Source of the DNA: Hyphomicrobiales bacterium
GTDB taxonomy: Bacteria; Pseudomonadota; Alphaproteobacteria; Rhizobiales; Rhizobiaceae
NCBI GenBank assembly: GCA_900469445.1
Contig: UBXM01000037.1
Coordinates: forward strand, 38,188 to 102,187
Direction: 5' to 3'
DNA: 64,000 bases
Shown: piece by piece, positions 45,274-54,591 of the stretch
Layout of the letters: every line of letters begins with the position of its first letter
Numbering within the stretch: the stretch's first letter is position 1
Notes under the pieces: model-generated
Database searches by the model: none
Told to the model about the DNA's origin: nothing
What the model saw: the letters and a program-made list of their open reading frames with translations, nothing else
Translations under genes and position numbers: made by a program

Positions 45274-46797
45274 TCAGGCCCGTTGTTCATCTTCAGACCG
45301 CTTGAACAGCAGGCTCAGCAGGCCGAGGCCGACTGCGATCATGCAGCCGAAAACGAAGCCGCCAAACAGACCGCCTGCGGTCAGATAAAGCGTGCGGGGT
45401 GGATAGCTGCGTGTATTGGGAATAGTCGGAGGCGAGATCACCCTAACATTCGTGGTGTTGATCTGCTGACGTTCGGCAATCTCCTTGGCGCGCGCCATGA
45501 AGGCCTGATAGACCGTCGACTTGGATTCCGCCTCGCGCTCGAGCTGGCGAAGCTGCACGAGGGCGTCATTGTCTCCGAAGACAACCGATTTCATCGTATT
45601 CGCCTGGTTCTGCTGCGCCATCAGGGCGGCTTCGGCCTGAGCCAGTTCCGATCTGGCAGCTGTCAGAATGCGGCTCTGTTCGCCTGTTATCTGAGCCTGG
45701 ATTGCTTCCAGCTGTGGCCGCATTGCCGAAATTCTCGGGTGCCTTGCACCGAAGACGGCGGATTGTGCGTCGAGTTCGCGTTTGACCGCGGCGTATTGGG
45801 TCCGCAACGCAGTCATCGTCTGGGATTCGATCGATGCGCTGTCGAGGCGATTGTCCGGGCTGCCCGTCGAGAGTTCCTGGTAACGGCTGCGCGCCCGGAT
45901 GACGCGCGCCTGGGCATCAACGAGCTGGGTATTGGTCTGGTTGGCGACGATGCTGCTTACCAATTCGCCGGAGCTTGAAAGGATGTTGTGCTCTCGCTTG
46001 AACTTCTGCACCGCTTCATCGGCCAGGGATACCTCATCCTTCAGCGCATCCAGACGGCCGGTCAATTCGGTTGCGGCCCTGCCTGCACCTTCGGCCTGGG
46101 CCTTGACCAGTTCATCCTGGAAATTGGTGATGATGGAATTGGCGATTTCCAACGCCTTGGGCGCCGATTGGCTCCAGACATCGAGATTGACGACGAAGGA
46201 GTTTTCCTCGCGCTTTGCCAGCACATGTTTTTCGAGCGAGCGTAACGCAGCCAGGCGACCCGATTGTGCATCGCTGGCATCCTCGTCGCCGAATTCCGGG
46301 TCCTGATCGAGATGCAGCGCATCGATGACGCTGTTGAGCACGTTTGCCGACGTCAGGATGCGCAACTTGCTTTCGACGTCATAGATCTGCATGTCGAGCT
46401 GGTTGTTGGGCGCGAAGATATCATCGGTCACGACCCTCAAATTGGTCGGATCGATGAAGATCTGCGAGCCCACGGTGAATTTCGCTTTGGAAAAGTTTCC
46501 AAAGCCGAATCCGGCAACAGCACCGAGGATGATGAACAGAAGGACCAGCCATTTACCGGCCCAGAGCCAGCCGAGCACCATGGCCGTGCTGATATCCGGC
46601 CATGCCAATGGCGATGATATAGGCTGCGATGCAGGTCTGGCAGGGGACGAAACGGTCTTCGGCTCGTCGTCCGCACCGAGATAGGAAAGCAGGGAATGCT
46701 GGCCGGGCGAAGGGACGCGATGGCTCACGGTCTCGTCGGCTTTGTTCGAAGCCGCGTCCCGCCGAAGAAATTTGGGTGGTCTTAGCATGGCATACAT
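45274..46797 (-). CDS. Wzz/GumC-like polysaccharide chain-length and export protein
   Basis: This is a PCP-family inner-membrane protein of about 507 residues. A Pro/Ser-rich cytoplasmic N-terminus (about 75 residues) precedes the first membrane helix (LVLLFIILGAVAGFGFGNF). A long periplasmic region (about 100-460) contains a Wzz domain and coiled coils (EVSLADEAVQKFKREHNIL). A second helix follows near the C-terminus, with the Pro/Gly motif RVISPPTIPNTRSYPPRTLYL in two parts. There is no fused tyrosine kinase; a separate BY-kinase was not seen in the window. The start at 46797 follows AAAGGCAGG; an upstream ATG adds nine residues. Role: chain-length control of a Wzy-type polysaccharide. Confidence 0.88.
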   Translation of the reverse strand: MYAMLRPPKFLRRDAASNKADETVSHRVPSPGQHSLLSYLGADDEPKTVSSPARPASQPISSPLAWPDISTAMVLGWLWAGKWLVLLFIILGAVAGFGFGNFSKAKFTVGSQIFIDPTNLRVVTDDIFAPNNQLDMQIYDVESKLRILTSANVLNSVIDALHLDQDPEFGDEDASDAQSGRLAALRSLEKHVLAKREENSFVVNLDVWSQSAPKALEIANSIITNFQDELVKAQAEGAGRAATELTGRLDALKDEVSLADEAVQKFKREHNILSSSGELVSSIVANQTNTQLVDAQARVIRARSRYQELSTGSPDNRLDSASIESQTMTALRTQYAAVKRELDAQSAVFGARHPRISAMRPQLEAIQAQITGEQSRILTAARSELAQAEAALMAQQNQANTMKSVVFGDNDALVQLRQLEREAESKSTVYQAFMARAKEIAERQQINTTNVRVISPPTIPNTRSYPPRTLYLTAGGLFGGFVFGCMIAVGLGLLSLLFKRSEDEQRA

Positions 46798-46889
46798 GGG
46801 GCCGGACCTGCCTTTCGCTGCCAATGAAACTCTATCTACGCTAATAAGCGGTAAACCATGCCCGGGAAGAACGTGCTGACAACGGTTTA

Positions 46890-48104
46890 TTGGTACATCG
46901 TTCTTCAGTCTGGGCGCAAAAGTTTAAGATTTATCGGCTCTGGTTGGGGCAAATCCCTGAATTGAATGGATCGCCGAAATTGACGCGCTATCTCGTGCTT
47001 AGATCCGATGCCACGACTTTATGTGGTGTGGAGGCTTTTACCCGTAATCTGGCTGCACGGCTGGGTTCACGCGCCGTCAGCGACGTTCTCGACGGAAACT
47101 CCCGCCGCCTGTCGGAGCGTCTGGCAGAGGTGGATGCGGTCGTCTTCAACTTTCCCATCGTTGCCTGGAAAAGGCGGCTTATCGAGCCGTTCGCAGTGGC
47201 GGCATTGGCGAAACTGAAGCGCAAGCGGGTGATTGTCGTTCTGCACGAATGGGCAAGTCTCGATTGGAAACGGCGACTGATCCTCTGGCCGGTCTTGCTC
47301 ATCGCCGACGCCATTCTCTTTTCTGCACCGGAAGTCCGGCAGGAATGGCTGGAGAGCCGTTATCCCATTGGCCGAAAATCGACCGCCATCGTTCCGATCC
47401 CCCCCAATCTTCTGCCCAGCGGGCAGGAGCAGGCGGGGCCGGCGGCGCTTGCCATTCGCGGGCTGCGTGCCAATGGGTGTGCCAGTGGGCGTACCGGTGG
47501 GCGCACCATCATCGGCCAATTCGGCTCGATCTACCCCAAAAAGAACTGCGCCGAACTTCTTGCGATCGCTCGGTCGCTGGTAGACAGGGGGCAAGAAGTC
47601 GGGGTTGCCTTTGTCGGCTCCTTCATCAAGGGCATGGACAATGTCGAGGAGGATTTCCGCAACCGCGTCGAGGCGCTCGGTCTTGCAGACCGCGTGATGG
47701 TGACAGGATATCTCGCCACGGATGAGGAAGTCTTTGCGGCGTGCCGGGAGGTCGATATCTTCTGTTATCGGTTTTCTGAAGGGCTTACCGCGCGCCGCGG
47801 CAGCGTGCTGGCGGCGGCACTGGGCGGCCGGATCGTCGTTACCAACGCACCGGCCGATCCCAAGGGGCTGGAACATCATGGCCTGTTTCAGACGCTGATC
47901 CGAAACGGCAATATCGTCGTCTGCCCGCATGATGCCGATATTGAGGCGATGGCGGAGGCCGTTCGTGGGGTGATCGGGCGCGTGCCGCCCTCGCTCGATA
48001 TCGATGCCGAGATCACGTCGCTGTGGAGAGCCATCATAGGTGAACTCGATGCCGTCGGCGGCGTCGAGAGGTCCGAAGCGCGACCGGTCGCAAGCTCCCG
48101 CTAA
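46890..48104 (+). CDS. Glycosyltransferase (GT4-like, GT-B fold)
   Basis: This GT-B protein has about 404 residues or fewer. The C-terminal half carries a GT4-like donor domain: GQFGSIYPKKNCAELLAIA, VGVAFVGSFIKGMDN, LADRVMVTGYLATDEEVFAACREVDIFCYRFSEGLTARRGS (in parts) and a clear-cut nucleotide-sugar site there. The N-terminus is poor: an in-frame TTG at 46980 (LTRYLVLRSDATTLCGVEAFTRN) may be the real start, which would shorten it by about 30 residues. It faces the DUF6492-like gene, and their stop codons overlap (CTAA). Confidence 0.8.
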   Translation: MVHRSSVWAQKFKIYRLWLGQIPELNGSPKLTRYLVLRSDATTLCGVEAFTRNLAARLGSRAVSDVLDGNSRRLSERLAEVDAVVFNFPIVAWKRRLIEPFAVAALAKLKRKRVIVVLHEWASLDWKRRLILWPVLLIADAILFSAPEVRQEWLESRYPIGRKSTAIVPIPPNLLPSGQEQAGPAALAIRGLRANGCASGRTGGRTIIGQFGSIYPKKNCAELLAIARSLVDRGQEVGVAFVGSFIKGMDNVEEDFRNRVEALGLADRVMVTGYLATDEEVFAACREVDIFCYRFSEGLTARRGSVLAAALGGRIVVTNAPADPKGLEHHGLFQTLIRNGNIVVCPHDADIEAMAEAVRGVIGRVPPSLDIDAEITSLWRAIIGELDAVGGVERSEARPVASSR

Positions 48105-48988
48105 CTCCAGAGATTGCGGGTCAGCGCCACACGCCGGATCAGGGAAGGTTCGGTCAGCGTGTGTGACTGGATGGCGATTGCGTATTGATTGTCGCCCATG
48201 CCGTCGATCAGTCGTCCGATGCCCGCCTCGTCCAATGCCGGTCCGCTCCAATAGGTGGCGCAAAGGCTCTGTTCGATAATCCTGTGGCGGCCCATGAGGG
48301 ACGGATTGCTGGCCACGCCAGTGCCGTAGAGAATATATTCGGAAAAATCCCGAGCCTTGCAGAGCGCCTTCCACCACGCAAGACCGGTCACGGCTTCAAT
48401 CCTGTCGATGATGGTATTCAGGCTCTCGCGATCCCAGACGATCATCTGGCCGATATAGTCGTCACCCGGCAGCGGCGGCTCCTGCGCATCGATAAGGCGA
48501 TAGGCATTCTTCTGCCAGACGACATGGTTCGGGCGGGTTTCGTTGACGCCGCCGAGATCGGCGTAGAGAGGCGAAAGCAGGTCACCGGCAATTCGTCCGA
48601 CGTCGAAGGGTTTGACGAAGCAATTGTCGGAATCGATGCACATGACGCGTTCGCCTGACTGCAGCAGCGCCATCGCGAGCTTTCGCAATTGCTGAACGTG
48701 CCAGCCGTAGACCGGCAAGCCCGCACCTGGCGCCCAATAATACTGGCGCCCTTTCCACTTGAGGAAATCCGGGAGCGCGTGAAGTTTGCCCGGTAGCAGA
48801 ACCGAATCCGGCAGCACGAGCCGTTTTTCATTGCCGAGCTTCGAGAAAAGCTCGAGGTCGCTATCGGCCACCAGCAGATAATGCCGGTCGTAACCGGTCA
48901 CGCAGGCATCGATTGAATCGCACAGAAGGCGACATGACTCGAAGTCCCGATAATAGGTTGGCGTAACGAGACTGACAGTGGCGGTCAT
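48101..48988 (-). CDS. DUF6492-like glycosyltransferase-type protein
   Basis: This protein of about 295 residues starts at the ATG at 48988 (MTATVSLVTPTYYRDFESCR) with GGAG upstream; the longer frame would overlap the divergent flippase gene. It has a GT-A-like layout with an early nucleotide-binding-type strand and a DSD triad (VMCIDSDNCFVKPF near residue 120) that resembles a metal-binding DxD. Other segments (GKLHALPDFLKWKGRQYYWAP, WWKALCKARDFSEYILYG) match, as I remember them, DUF6492 proteins of rhizobia. It probably transfers a sugar to the exopolysaccharide; the donor is unknown. Confidence 0.65.
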   Translation of the reverse strand: MTATVSLVTPTYYRDFESCRLLCDSIDACVTGYDRHYLLVADSDLELFSKLGNEKRLVLPDSVLLPGKLHALPDFLKWKGRQYYWAPGAGLPVYGWHVQQLRKLAMALLQSGERVMCIDSDNCFVKPFDVGRIAGDLLSPLYADLGGVNETRPNHVVWQKNAYRLIDAQEPPLPGDDYIGQMIVWDRESLNTIIDRIEAVTGLAWWKALCKARDFSEYILYGTGVASNPSLMGRHRIIEQSLCATYWSGPALDEAGIGRLIDGMGDNQYAIAIQSHTLTEPSLIRRVALTRNLWS

Positions 48989-49155
48989 TCGATGATCAAG
49001 GCTCCGGGCAAGAAGAAGCCAGACTGCCAAGGTTCGACCTAATGCTCCGTTAATCCCGTTCATGCATAGTGCTGGCGGGCGCGAATATCCGAGGATAGAC
49101 AGCCGCACCGGCATGCAGGCCTTGGCGAAATTGAGGCCGCCGGTTGGAGGTATGA

Positions 49156-50475
49156 GTGGGATTGAGGTCCAAGCACGAATTCCGGCAATTCGCCCGTCAT
49201 CTCGGATCCTATGTCGGATCGAGCGGAGCACTGCTCGCGTCGAGCGTCACCATGCTCTTGACCTTCGCGCTGCTCGCCCGTCATCTCGGCCATGAACAGT
49301 TCGCACTCAATGCGACGATCACCGCGCTGACCAATCTCGGCATCCAGGTTTGCGGTCTGGGATCACAAGAATCGCTTGTCCGGCGTGTCGCGCAGGAACC
49401 GGGTTTCTATCCCGACATGCTCGGGCATGTGCATATTCTCAATCTCGTCTCGGGTGCGGTTCTGGTGATTGCCGGCATGATCGCCATTCCGCTGATGTTT
49501 CCGGTCTCCGACCACCTGCTGACGACGCTTGTCGCTACGGCGCTGATCCTTTTTACCAACATCATCCTGCTGAAGGTCATCTGGCTCGCCACCAACAGCT
49601 ACATCGCGCATTCGCGCTTTTCGGTCGCGAACAGGATCGAATTCCTGTTCGCGATATTGCGCATGGCGGCAGCCGCCGTCAGCTGCCTCGTGTTCAACAT
49701 CACCACGGTGGCGGAATGGGCGGTTTGGAATTTTGCAGCGCATGCGGTCGTTGCGATCATTGCGCTGATCGCGATCCGCCGGCTGGGCCGCCCGAAGTTC
49801 AGGATCGTTCGCGAAGAAGTTCCGATCGGCATCATGTTCGCCAGTCAGTTCTTCTTCAAGGCCGGGCGCAGCAATGCCGACATTCTCGTGCTGAGTGCGG
49901 TGGCCGGGTCGGAAATCGTCGGCAGCTATTCGATCGCCCGCCGTTTAACGGAAGCCTCCTATATGGCGGTCGAAGCACTTAACCGGATCGTCTATCCCAG
50001 TTACGCGTCCGCGGCTCTCAGTGGCATCGGGGCGGTTCTGGGGCGGGCCAGGCAGATGCTGGTTCTGACGACCGGCATCGGTATTGCCGCCGGCCTTTTC
50101 GTCTGGATCATCACGCCATGGCTGCCGCTTCTGTTCGGCCATGAATATGTCTCGCTGTCGTGGATGGCGCGCGCCTTGTGCTGGGCGGTGATCCCGATCG
50201 CGATCAGCGCGACGGCTTTCGAAGCATTGGGTGCGTCCAGCCTGCAGAGCGTGCGGGCGAAGATCCTCAATGCCTCAAATATCATCGGCGCAGGTCTTGT
50301 GGCTCTGGCTGCCTATTACGCTGGTGTGAGCGGTGTGATCGCGACCACCTATGTGCTGGAAATCCTGATCGCACTTCTTGCCTGGCGCGCGCTTTTCCAA
50401 GCACAGAATGCGCTCGGGCGTTCATCGCAGCCTGCCGATGCCGAGCCTGAAACGGCAAAGCAGCGTACGGCCTGA
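49156..50475 (+). CDS. Polysaccharide flippase (Wzx-like, oligosaccharide flippase family)
   Basis: This 439-residue protein has about twelve membrane helices (for example ASSVTMLLTFALLARHLG, SGAVLVIAGMIAIPLMF, GIAAGLFVWIITPWLPLLFG) and matches the MATE/MviN-like polysaccharide export superfamily. The start is a GTG at 49156 five bases after GGAGG. It should flip the polyprenyl-linked repeat unit to the periplasm for polymerisation. It is divergent from the DUF6492-like gene and converges with a GT2 gene. Confidence 0.88.
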   Translation: MGLRSKHEFRQFARHLGSYVGSSGALLASSVTMLLTFALLARHLGHEQFALNATITALTNLGIQVCGLGSQESLVRRVAQEPGFYPDMLGHVHILNLVSGAVLVIAGMIAIPLMFPVSDHLLTTLVATALILFTNIILLKVIWLATNSYIAHSRFSVANRIEFLFAILRMAAAAVSCLVFNITTVAEWAVWNFAAHAVVAIIALIAIRRLGRPKFRIVREEVPIGIMFASQFFFKAGRSNADILVLSAVAGSEIVGSYSIARRLTEASYMAVEALNRIVYPSYASAALSGIGAVLGRARQMLVLTTGIGIAAGLFVWIITPWLPLLFGHEYVSLSWMARALCWAVIPIAISATAFEALGASSLQSVRAKILNASNIIGAGLVALAAYYAGVSGVIATTYVLEILIALLAWRALFQAQNALGRSSQPADAEPETAKQRTA

Positions 50476-50488
50476 CGTTTTTCTCGGC

Positions 50489-51475
50489 TCAGCTTTCGGT
50501 GATGTGTCGGCCGGCTTTCAGCGCCGGCGGGATTTCGCTGGCCTTGTAGGGCACGGGAAGAAACCCGAAGCTTGCCGTTATTCGGCCGATCGACGTCAGG
50601 ATGGGATGGGTGGCGGGCAGAAGGTGTCTTGTCCGTACCAGAAGCCCGATCGCCTTGAAGATGCTGAGGCCCAACGAAACGACGTTCTTGGCCTGAAGTT
50701 TTGCCACGACAGCCGGACCTGCCATCCGCTTGCTGTCGATGACGTAGTTGATGCTTCCGGTGCGGATCGAACGGCGCATGATCCATCTGGGTTTCGTGCG
50801 TTCCACCGCCACGGTCTCGTGAATGACCGCTTCCTCGCACCACCAGAAGATAAAGCCGGCAGCGCGGCAGCGGGCGAAGAAATCCATGTCGCCACCGCCG
50901 AGGAAGTTGAAGGCGACGTCGAACAGCATCGGCTCCAGACGGGTAAAGACATCGCGGTGGATCAGGCAGTTTCCCGTACCGTGGATGACCGGCACCTGAC
51001 GCGTCGGGCCGCTGATGAAGCCGTAAAGCGGGTGCAGGCTGACGGCCTCCGATACAGGCACGTCGAATTGTCGGATGACCGGACCGCCGACGATCCTGGC
51101 TCCGGTGCGGTTGGCTGTCGAGACCATCTGCGCCAGCCATTCGGGGCTTGCGATCTCGTCATCGTCGATCATCAGGAAATGTTGTGCAGACGCAAAACGC
51201 TCGCGGGCCTCTGTGAACGCGCGATTGATGGCGTGGCAGTTGCCCTGGCGGGTTTCGATCACGACAAGAGACGGAATACCGGAGCCGTCGAGCAGCTTGA
51301 GTGCGGATGCAGCGCCTACCGGGTTTTCGGCGTCATTTTCAACGACGACGATTGCAAAGCGAGTGCCGCCCTTTTGTGCCAACAATGATTGAAGCGTACG
51401 CGCGACGCCCTCCGGCCGACGGAAGGTCGGAATGCAGATGACGGCTTCCACCGAAGCTTTGCTTTCGTCCTGCAC
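50489..51475 (-). CDS. GT2-family glycosyltransferase
   Basis: This GT-A protein of about 328 residues has VICIPTFRRPEGVARTLQSL at the N-terminus, FAIVVVENDAEN and a DDD motif (FLMIDDDEIASPEWLAQM) near residue 105 in place of DxD. A downstream WWCEEAVIHET with possible catalytic acids follows. I chose the GTG at 51475 with GGAG eight bases upstream; the longer frame begins with a TTG and an unrelated peptide. It adds a sugar to the growing repeat unit. It reads toward the flippase gene. Confidence 0.85.
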   Translation of the reverse strand: MQDESKASVEAVICIPTFRRPEGVARTLQSLLAQKGGTRFAIVVVENDAENPVGAASALKLLDGSGIPSLVVIETRQGNCHAINRAFTEARERFASAQHFLMIDDDEIASPEWLAQMVSTANRTGARIVGGPVIRQFDVPVSEAVSLHPLYGFISGPTRQVPVIHGTGNCLIHRDVFTRLEPMLFDVAFNFLGGGDMDFFARCRAAGFIFWWCEEAVIHETVAVERTKPRWIMRRSIRTGSINYVIDSKRMAGPAVVAKLQAKNVVSLGLSIFKAIGLLVRTRHLLPATHPILTSIGRITASFGFLPVPYKASEIPPALKAGRHITES

Positions 51476-51603
51476 GCTTGGCTCTCCGGTTGTCTGTTGC
51501 GTCGCACACCCATCGCTACACGGTTCAATACGAAAGGAAATCAGCGAATACAAATGTATGTTGGGCTTTGAGTTAACATGGAGTGGAGTTCACAGAACCC
51601 GTT

Positions 51604-52905
51604 TCAAGCCTGCCGGGACTGCAGGCTTGCGCTGGCCTGCAGTCTCAATCCGAACACGGCAATGAGCATGGTGAACCAGAGAGGGCCGTTGTTGACGAAG
51701 AAAAGGTTCTCGAGGCCAGCCAGAAGGATCGAGAAGATCCAGATGCGCAGGAACAGCCGTGTCAATGTCGGATCGTTCTGCGTCGCAAAGGCCTCGCCCG
51801 CATCTCTTAAAGGCAGGATGAGAAGCCAGAGGATCATGAGTATGAGCGCAGGCAAGCCGCCATTGAGAAGCGTCTCAAGAAACGAGTTATGCGAGTGCGC
51901 GGCGAGATAGGCCCAGGATTCCGTCGTGATGTCGCGCAGGAACTCACTTCCCCACAACAGTTGGAAGCCATAGCCCATGATCGGGGCTTCGGAGATGCGC
52001 GCGAGGGCGAAAGCCCAGATCGAGCTTCTGCCGGTGAATGTTGCGTCGATCCCGAGGCTGGCCAGTAGCGAGCTGGTGGCCGGCGAGCTTGAGAGCCCGA
52101 TGAGGATGACGTTCATCGCAATCACGATGCCGATCGTGACGAGGGCGCGCAGCGGCCTGCAATGCTCGAACAACCAGGCCAATATCAACACGGTCGGAAG
52201 CATGGCGGTTGCAGTCTTGCCTCCGGCGAACAGGAGAAAAATTGCGGATAAAATCGTAACGAGCGATCCCAGCCGCGGGTAGGACGCTTTGCGCAGGTAA
52301 AGGCCGAATAGGACGAAATAGACCATGCCTGCCGCAGCGGAATTCTTGTGCCCGAAAATACCACGCCAATCCCCGGCCAGAGCCGCTTCGACTTCATCTG
52401 TGCCGTGAACCCCCACGACCGGAACGGCGAAAATGGCGAAATAACTGAGCAGAAGGACGATCAGCGTGCCGGTGGCCAGAACTCTTGCGAAGTCGCGGCT
52501 ATCGCGTGGCAACAAAAGTGCGGCATTGGCGCAGCCGCAAACGAGCAGTGCGTAGACGATCCTTCGAAACGCCGTGGCTGGATCGAAGGAGAAGAGCGAG
52601 ACGAAGCAGAGCCAGAGAATGATCAGGGTAAGCAGCACGCGCGGGCTGAAGAGTGCAGCTCTGCTCGGGTTGCGCCACAGGCTTGCAATCGCTGCCGTGA
52701 ATAGAACCACGACAACAATCTGGGTCAGAAGGCTGCCGGCGGACGGGAGGCCACCCCTGCCGTCTGAATGGGCAAAGGGTGCAAGGCCGATCCAGAAGTA
52801 GGTAAAAAGCAGGAGCAGGATCACAGAGCCAAAGCTCCATGTGGCGCGGTCGGAAGAGGTGGCCGACAACGCTCCTGCCCGAGATATCGTCCCTGCTTCC
52901 CTCAA
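51604..52905 (-). CDS. O-antigen ligase/polymerase-family membrane protein (Wzy/WaaL type)
   Basis: This 433-residue protein has about eleven helices. The family's periplasmic loop region reads GDWRGIFGHKNSAAAGMVYFVLFGLY, and a later HSHNSFLETLLNGG matches the Wzy_C domain. It is probably the Wzy polymerase or ligase of the exopolysaccharide. The annotated start is a TTG (MREAGTIS); the true start may be up to 30 codons downstream. The gene is transcribed toward the GT2 gene and is divergent from the GH10 gene. Confidence 0.85.
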   Translation of the reverse strand: MREAGTISRAGALSATSSDRATWSFGSVILLLLFTYFWIGLAPFAHSDGRGGLPSAGSLLTQIVVVVLFTAAIASLWRNPSRAALFSPRVLLTLIILWLCFVSLFSFDPATAFRRIVYALLVCGCANAALLLPRDSRDFARVLATGTLIVLLLSYFAIFAVPVVGVHGTDEVEAALAGDWRGIFGHKNSAAAGMVYFVLFGLYLRKASYPRLGSLVTILSAIFLLFAGGKTATAMLPTVLILAWLFEHCRPLRALVTIGIVIAMNVILIGLSSSPATSSLLASLGIDATFTGRSSIWAFALARISEAPIMGYGFQLLWGSEFLRDITTESWAYLAAHSHNSFLETLLNGGLPALILMILWLLILPLRDAGEAFATQNDPTLTRLFLRIWIFSILLAGLENLFFVNNGPLWFTMLIAVFGLRLQASASLQSRQA

Positions 52906-53091
52906 ACTGGTGGATCCTGTCGTGCTGCTCGAAATCTCGGTTCAGCTCAACAGGAGACCGATATACGTTAACCGCCGGTGAAAAATCTTCCTCGGGCGGA
53001 GTAATATTATCATAACGCCTCACGGCTAGCCTCCCGTTGTCCTGTCGGCGGCAGCGACAAGCGGCTCCTTCGATTGGTGCGAGAAAGATCC

Positions 53092-54150
53092 ATGCGCAGA
53101 CGGGATTTCGTTCAGGGTAGTCTTGCCGTCGCGGCACATGCAGCGCTTCAGATGCCGGCGGCCAATGCCGCCGCGCCGCCGCGGCAGATACCCTACGGTT
53201 CGGCGGTGCGCGGCGATGCGCTCGTGGATGACCCTGCCTACCGTACGGCGCTTGCCGACTACTGCCAGCTGGTCGTGCCGGAAGGCGGCTTGAAGTGGGA
53301 CACGGTGAGGCCTTCCGAGGACCGGTTCGATTTCTATGAAGGCGACAAGCTCCTCGCTTTCGCCGAACAGAACGGCATGAAGATGCGTGGCCACACGTTG
53401 ATCTGGTATGCCGCGATGCCTGACTGGACCTCCTCCATCCGCGGTGGCAAGGCGGCTGAAAAAGCGCTGACCAAGCATATCCGCACGGTGGTCGGGCAAT
53501 ATAAGGGACGAGTTCCGAGCTGGGACGTGATCAATGAGGCCATCGCCGAAGATCCGCGCGGCTCGGACTATCTGAGGCCCAATCTCTGGCTTGAGAACAT
53601 GGGCAAGGGATATATCGAAAGCGCGTTCCGTCAAGCAGCGGAAGCCGATCCGAAGGTGCAGCTCGTAATCAACGAGTACGATATCGAATGTGTCGGGGAG
53701 CAGTTCAAGAACAGACGGAATGCACTATTGCGCGTCGTGCGCGATCTTCGCGACCGTGATGCCCCAATTCATGCGGTCGGCTTTCAGGGACATCTGAAAG
53801 GCGAGCATGAAATCGACAAGGAAGGCGTGTCGTCTTTTGTCGCCGAACTGAAGGCGATGAATGTCGACGTACTGGTTACGGAACTCGATGTGATCGACAA
53901 GTTTCTGCCGTCCGACGAGAAACAGCGCGACGACGTCATCGCCGGCCGGGTTACCGATCTTCTGCAGGCGATCTCGGATGCGAACCGGCCGACGGCGATC
54001 CTGACCTGGGGTATTTCCGATCGCTATACCTGGGTGCCGATGTATTTCACCCGCGATGACGGCAGTCCGAACCGCCCGCTGCCTCTGGACCGCGATTACA
54101 AGGTGAAGCCTTTGATGAAGGTCATCGACCGCTTTACGGCTCGCGTATAG
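53092..54150 (+). CDS. Secreted GH10 glycoside hydrolase (endo-xylanase family) in the EPS cluster
   Basis: This GH10 enzyme of about 352 residues has a Tat-like signal (MRRRDFVQGSLAVAAHAALQ, twin Arg). The acid/base Glu is in SWDVINEAIAED near residue 140, and the nucleophile Glu is in VLVTELDVIDK near residue 262. GHTLIWYAAMPDW is the usual GH10 substrate strand. Although the family is named for xylanases, an EPS-cluster member such as PssW of Rhizobium leguminosarum suggests it trims the exopolysaccharide made here. It starts at the ATG at 53092 with a GAGAAAG box. The 187-bp gap upstream is a divergent promoter region. Confidence 0.9.
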   Translation: MRRRDFVQGSLAVAAHAALQMPAANAAAPPRQIPYGSAVRGDALVDDPAYRTALADYCQLVVPEGGLKWDTVRPSEDRFDFYEGDKLLAFAEQNGMKMRGHTLIWYAAMPDWTSSIRGGKAAEKALTKHIRTVVGQYKGRVPSWDVINEAIAEDPRGSDYLRPNLWLENMGKGYIESAFRQAAEADPKVQLVINEYDIECVGEQFKNRRNALLRVVRDLRDRDAPIHAVGFQGHLKGEHEIDKEGVSSFVAELKAMNVDVLVTELDVIDKFLPSDEKQRDDVIAGRVTDLLQAISDANRPTAILTWGISDRYTWVPMYFTRDDGSPNRPLPLDRDYKVKPLMKVIDRFTARV

Positions 54151-54591
54151 GGCGAAAACGCCAGTCTTCAAATCCGGCCGCATAAACCGTAAACCATGCT
54201 TCAGACTACGACACTTGTGCCTGAGAATGGTTCGGCTGTAGTAGTGTGAGGCATTTTAGCTCGCAGCTGAGAATATATCGGAATTTTTCCGAATATTTGT
54301 CGGAATTCAAGTAACGGTTCATTAGCAACGCCTCCCAGTGAATTCTAAACCCTAAACAAAATTGGCCGGGAAAAATGCGCTCCAAAGCGGTGCAGAGCGC
54401 GGTGTTATTAACCCCTCATTCTTGGTTGCGGCATATTTTCCACTCGACTGCAATGCAATTGAAGGTTGCGGTTGTGCGTCGGCGACCGGGGGACGTCGCC
54501 GCCTGCGAAAGCTAGGCGCGGGAGTTTGGGCTCTGCTCTCTCTTTCCCGGATGTGATGACGACGGACTATCGGCAGGGGAATATCTCGACA
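54151..54591. promoter_or_regulatory. Promoter region of the HAD-UbiA operon with CGGAAT repeats
   Basis: This 441-bp gap is without a supported ORF. At 54272-54297 a bulged 11-bp inverted repeat (AATATATCGGAA with TTCCGAATATT, 3-base loop) is followed by a third CGGAAT at 54301. The area is AT-rich (54250-54380), as expected for a promoter. It is the best operator candidate for the downstream operon. Confidence 0.5.
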
